Source: Acidobacteriota bacterium
Lineage (GTDB): Bacteria; Acidobacteriota; Terriglobia; UBA7540
Length of the DNA: 6,309 bases
Assembly (NCBI GenBank): GCA_003171295.1
Contig: PMYF01000764.1
Coordinates: 1,097-7,405, forward strand
Direction of reading: 5' to 3'
Shown: positions 5,847 to 6,309 of the stretch, one piece after another
Layout: each line of letters begins with the position of its first letter
Position numbering within the stretch: the first letter of the stretch is position 1
Position numbers and translations under genes: made by a program
Notes under the pieces: generated by a model
Database searches by the model: none
Told to the model about the DNA's origin: nothing
Seen by the model: only the letters and a program-made list of their open reading frames with translations

Positions 5847-6309
5847 ATGAAAGAAGCCATCGCATTCAACCTGAACGGTCAGCAGGCCAATATCGAGGTT
5901 GACCCCAGCCGCTCGCTCCTCTGGGTCCTGCGCTACGACCTGGGACTGACCGGCGCCAAGTTTGGGTGCGGAGAAGGCCTCTGTGGGGCCTGCACCGTGA
6001 TTATCGATCGCAAAGCCGTGCGCGCCTGCACGCTCGAGGTCAAGGAAGTGGCCGGTAAGCACCTTACCACCATCGAGGGTCTGGCCAGCAATGGAAAGCT
6101 GCACCCCGTGCAGAAGGCCTTCGTGGAGCATGATGCCCTGCAGTGCGGGTACTGCACTCCCGGGATGATCATGAACGTTTACGGCTTGCTGCTGAACAAT
6201 CCGCACCCTTCGCGGAGCCAGATTATCAAGAGCATGGACGGCAACCTCTGCCGCTGTGGCGCCCAGCAACGAATCCTCGCCGCGATTGAGAGCGCCGCGC
6301 AACAGATGG
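5847..6309 (+). CDS. 2Fe-2S subunit of a xanthine-oxidase-family molybdenum hydroxylase (IorA-like), 3' end cut by window
   Basis: This gene encodes the small electron-transfer subunit of a molybdenum hydroxylase; 154 codons are visible and family members are usually about 150-165 aa, so nearly all of it is present. The start has AGGAAGGT (5833-5840) 6 nt upstream. An N-terminal plant-ferredoxin-like domain carries the first cluster ligands: C41, C46 and C49 in FGCGEGLCGACTV, and C61. The helical second [2Fe-2S] domain carries C100 and C103 in QCGYCTPG, plus C135 and C137 in NLCRCG. All eight cysteines are present. Q99 just before the second cluster is the conserved position near the molybdopterin. 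The short, separate subunit and the MDGNLCRCG...RILAAI ending resemble isoquinoline 1-oxidoreductase alpha subunits and related aldehyde oxidoreductases. The CoxS/XdhC-type small subunits of three-subunit enzymes are an alternative. A molybdopterin-binding large subunit is expected downstream. There is no signal peptide; the subunit is cytoplasmic or co-exported with a Tat-carrying partner. Confidence 0.93.
   Translation, partial: MKEAIAFNLNGQQANIEVDPSRSLLWVLRYDLGLTGAKFGCGEGLCGACTVIIDRKAVRACTLEVKEVAGKHLTTIEGLASNGKLHPVQKAFVEHDALQCGYCTPGMIMNVYGLLLNNPHPSRSQIIKSMDGNLCRCGAQQRILAAIESAAQQM

Noticed and set aside
5718..6302. Open frame of 194 codons on the minus strand over the Fe-S gene
   Set aside because: It is antisense to a gene whose eight cluster cysteines are all in place; no ribosome binding site or family motif supports it.

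Overview
The window looks like a chromosomal segment of a soil-type acidobacterium (Acidobacteriota). This is inferred mainly from the first gene. It encodes a 1217-residue Oar-like TonB-dependent receptor with an N-terminal carboxypeptidase-regulatory-like domain, a class strongly expanded in that phylum. The sequence is moderately GC-rich, and all three genes have clear purine-rich ribosome binding sites. No tool was run, so family names rest on recognised motifs and phylum assignment is an inference.

Layout, all on the + strand. Positions 1-263 are a leader with no convincing gene. Positions 264-3917 are the outer-membrane receptor. Positions 3918-4071 are a spacer with a GC-rich hairpin and a small cluster of palindromes. 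Positions 4072-5454 are a secreted protein of the neutral/alkaline non-lysosomal ceramidase-like family. It keeps candidate zinc-binding residues, but has Asn where characterised neutral ceramidases have the nucleophilic Ser. Positions 5455-5846 are non-coding and hold the most notable structure of the window: a compact 209-bp MITE-like element (5514-5722). It has 14-bp terminal inverted repeats (13/14), a near-perfect 8-bp flanking duplication (7/8), and an interior of stacked palindromes. A good sigma70-type promoter (5734-5761) starts 3 bp after the right flanking duplication. It probably drives the last gene, 5847 to beyond the window end, a 2Fe-2S subunit of a xanthine-oxidase-family molybdenum hydroxylase (IorA-like).

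Functionally, the receptor would import an unknown ligand across the outer membrane, and the ceramidase-like protein is an exported metal-dependent hydrolase candidate. The Fe-S protein would pass electrons for a molybdopterin-binding subunit expected just downstream. The receptor and hydrolase could belong to one uptake/degradation locus, but the spacer hairpin and a 154-bp gap make a single operon uncertain. The Fe-S gene is a separate transcription unit. I see no CRISPR array, tRNA, rRNA, defence system or phage gene. No wholly new system is evident; the MITE-like element and the altered active site of the ceramidase-like protein are the best leads.
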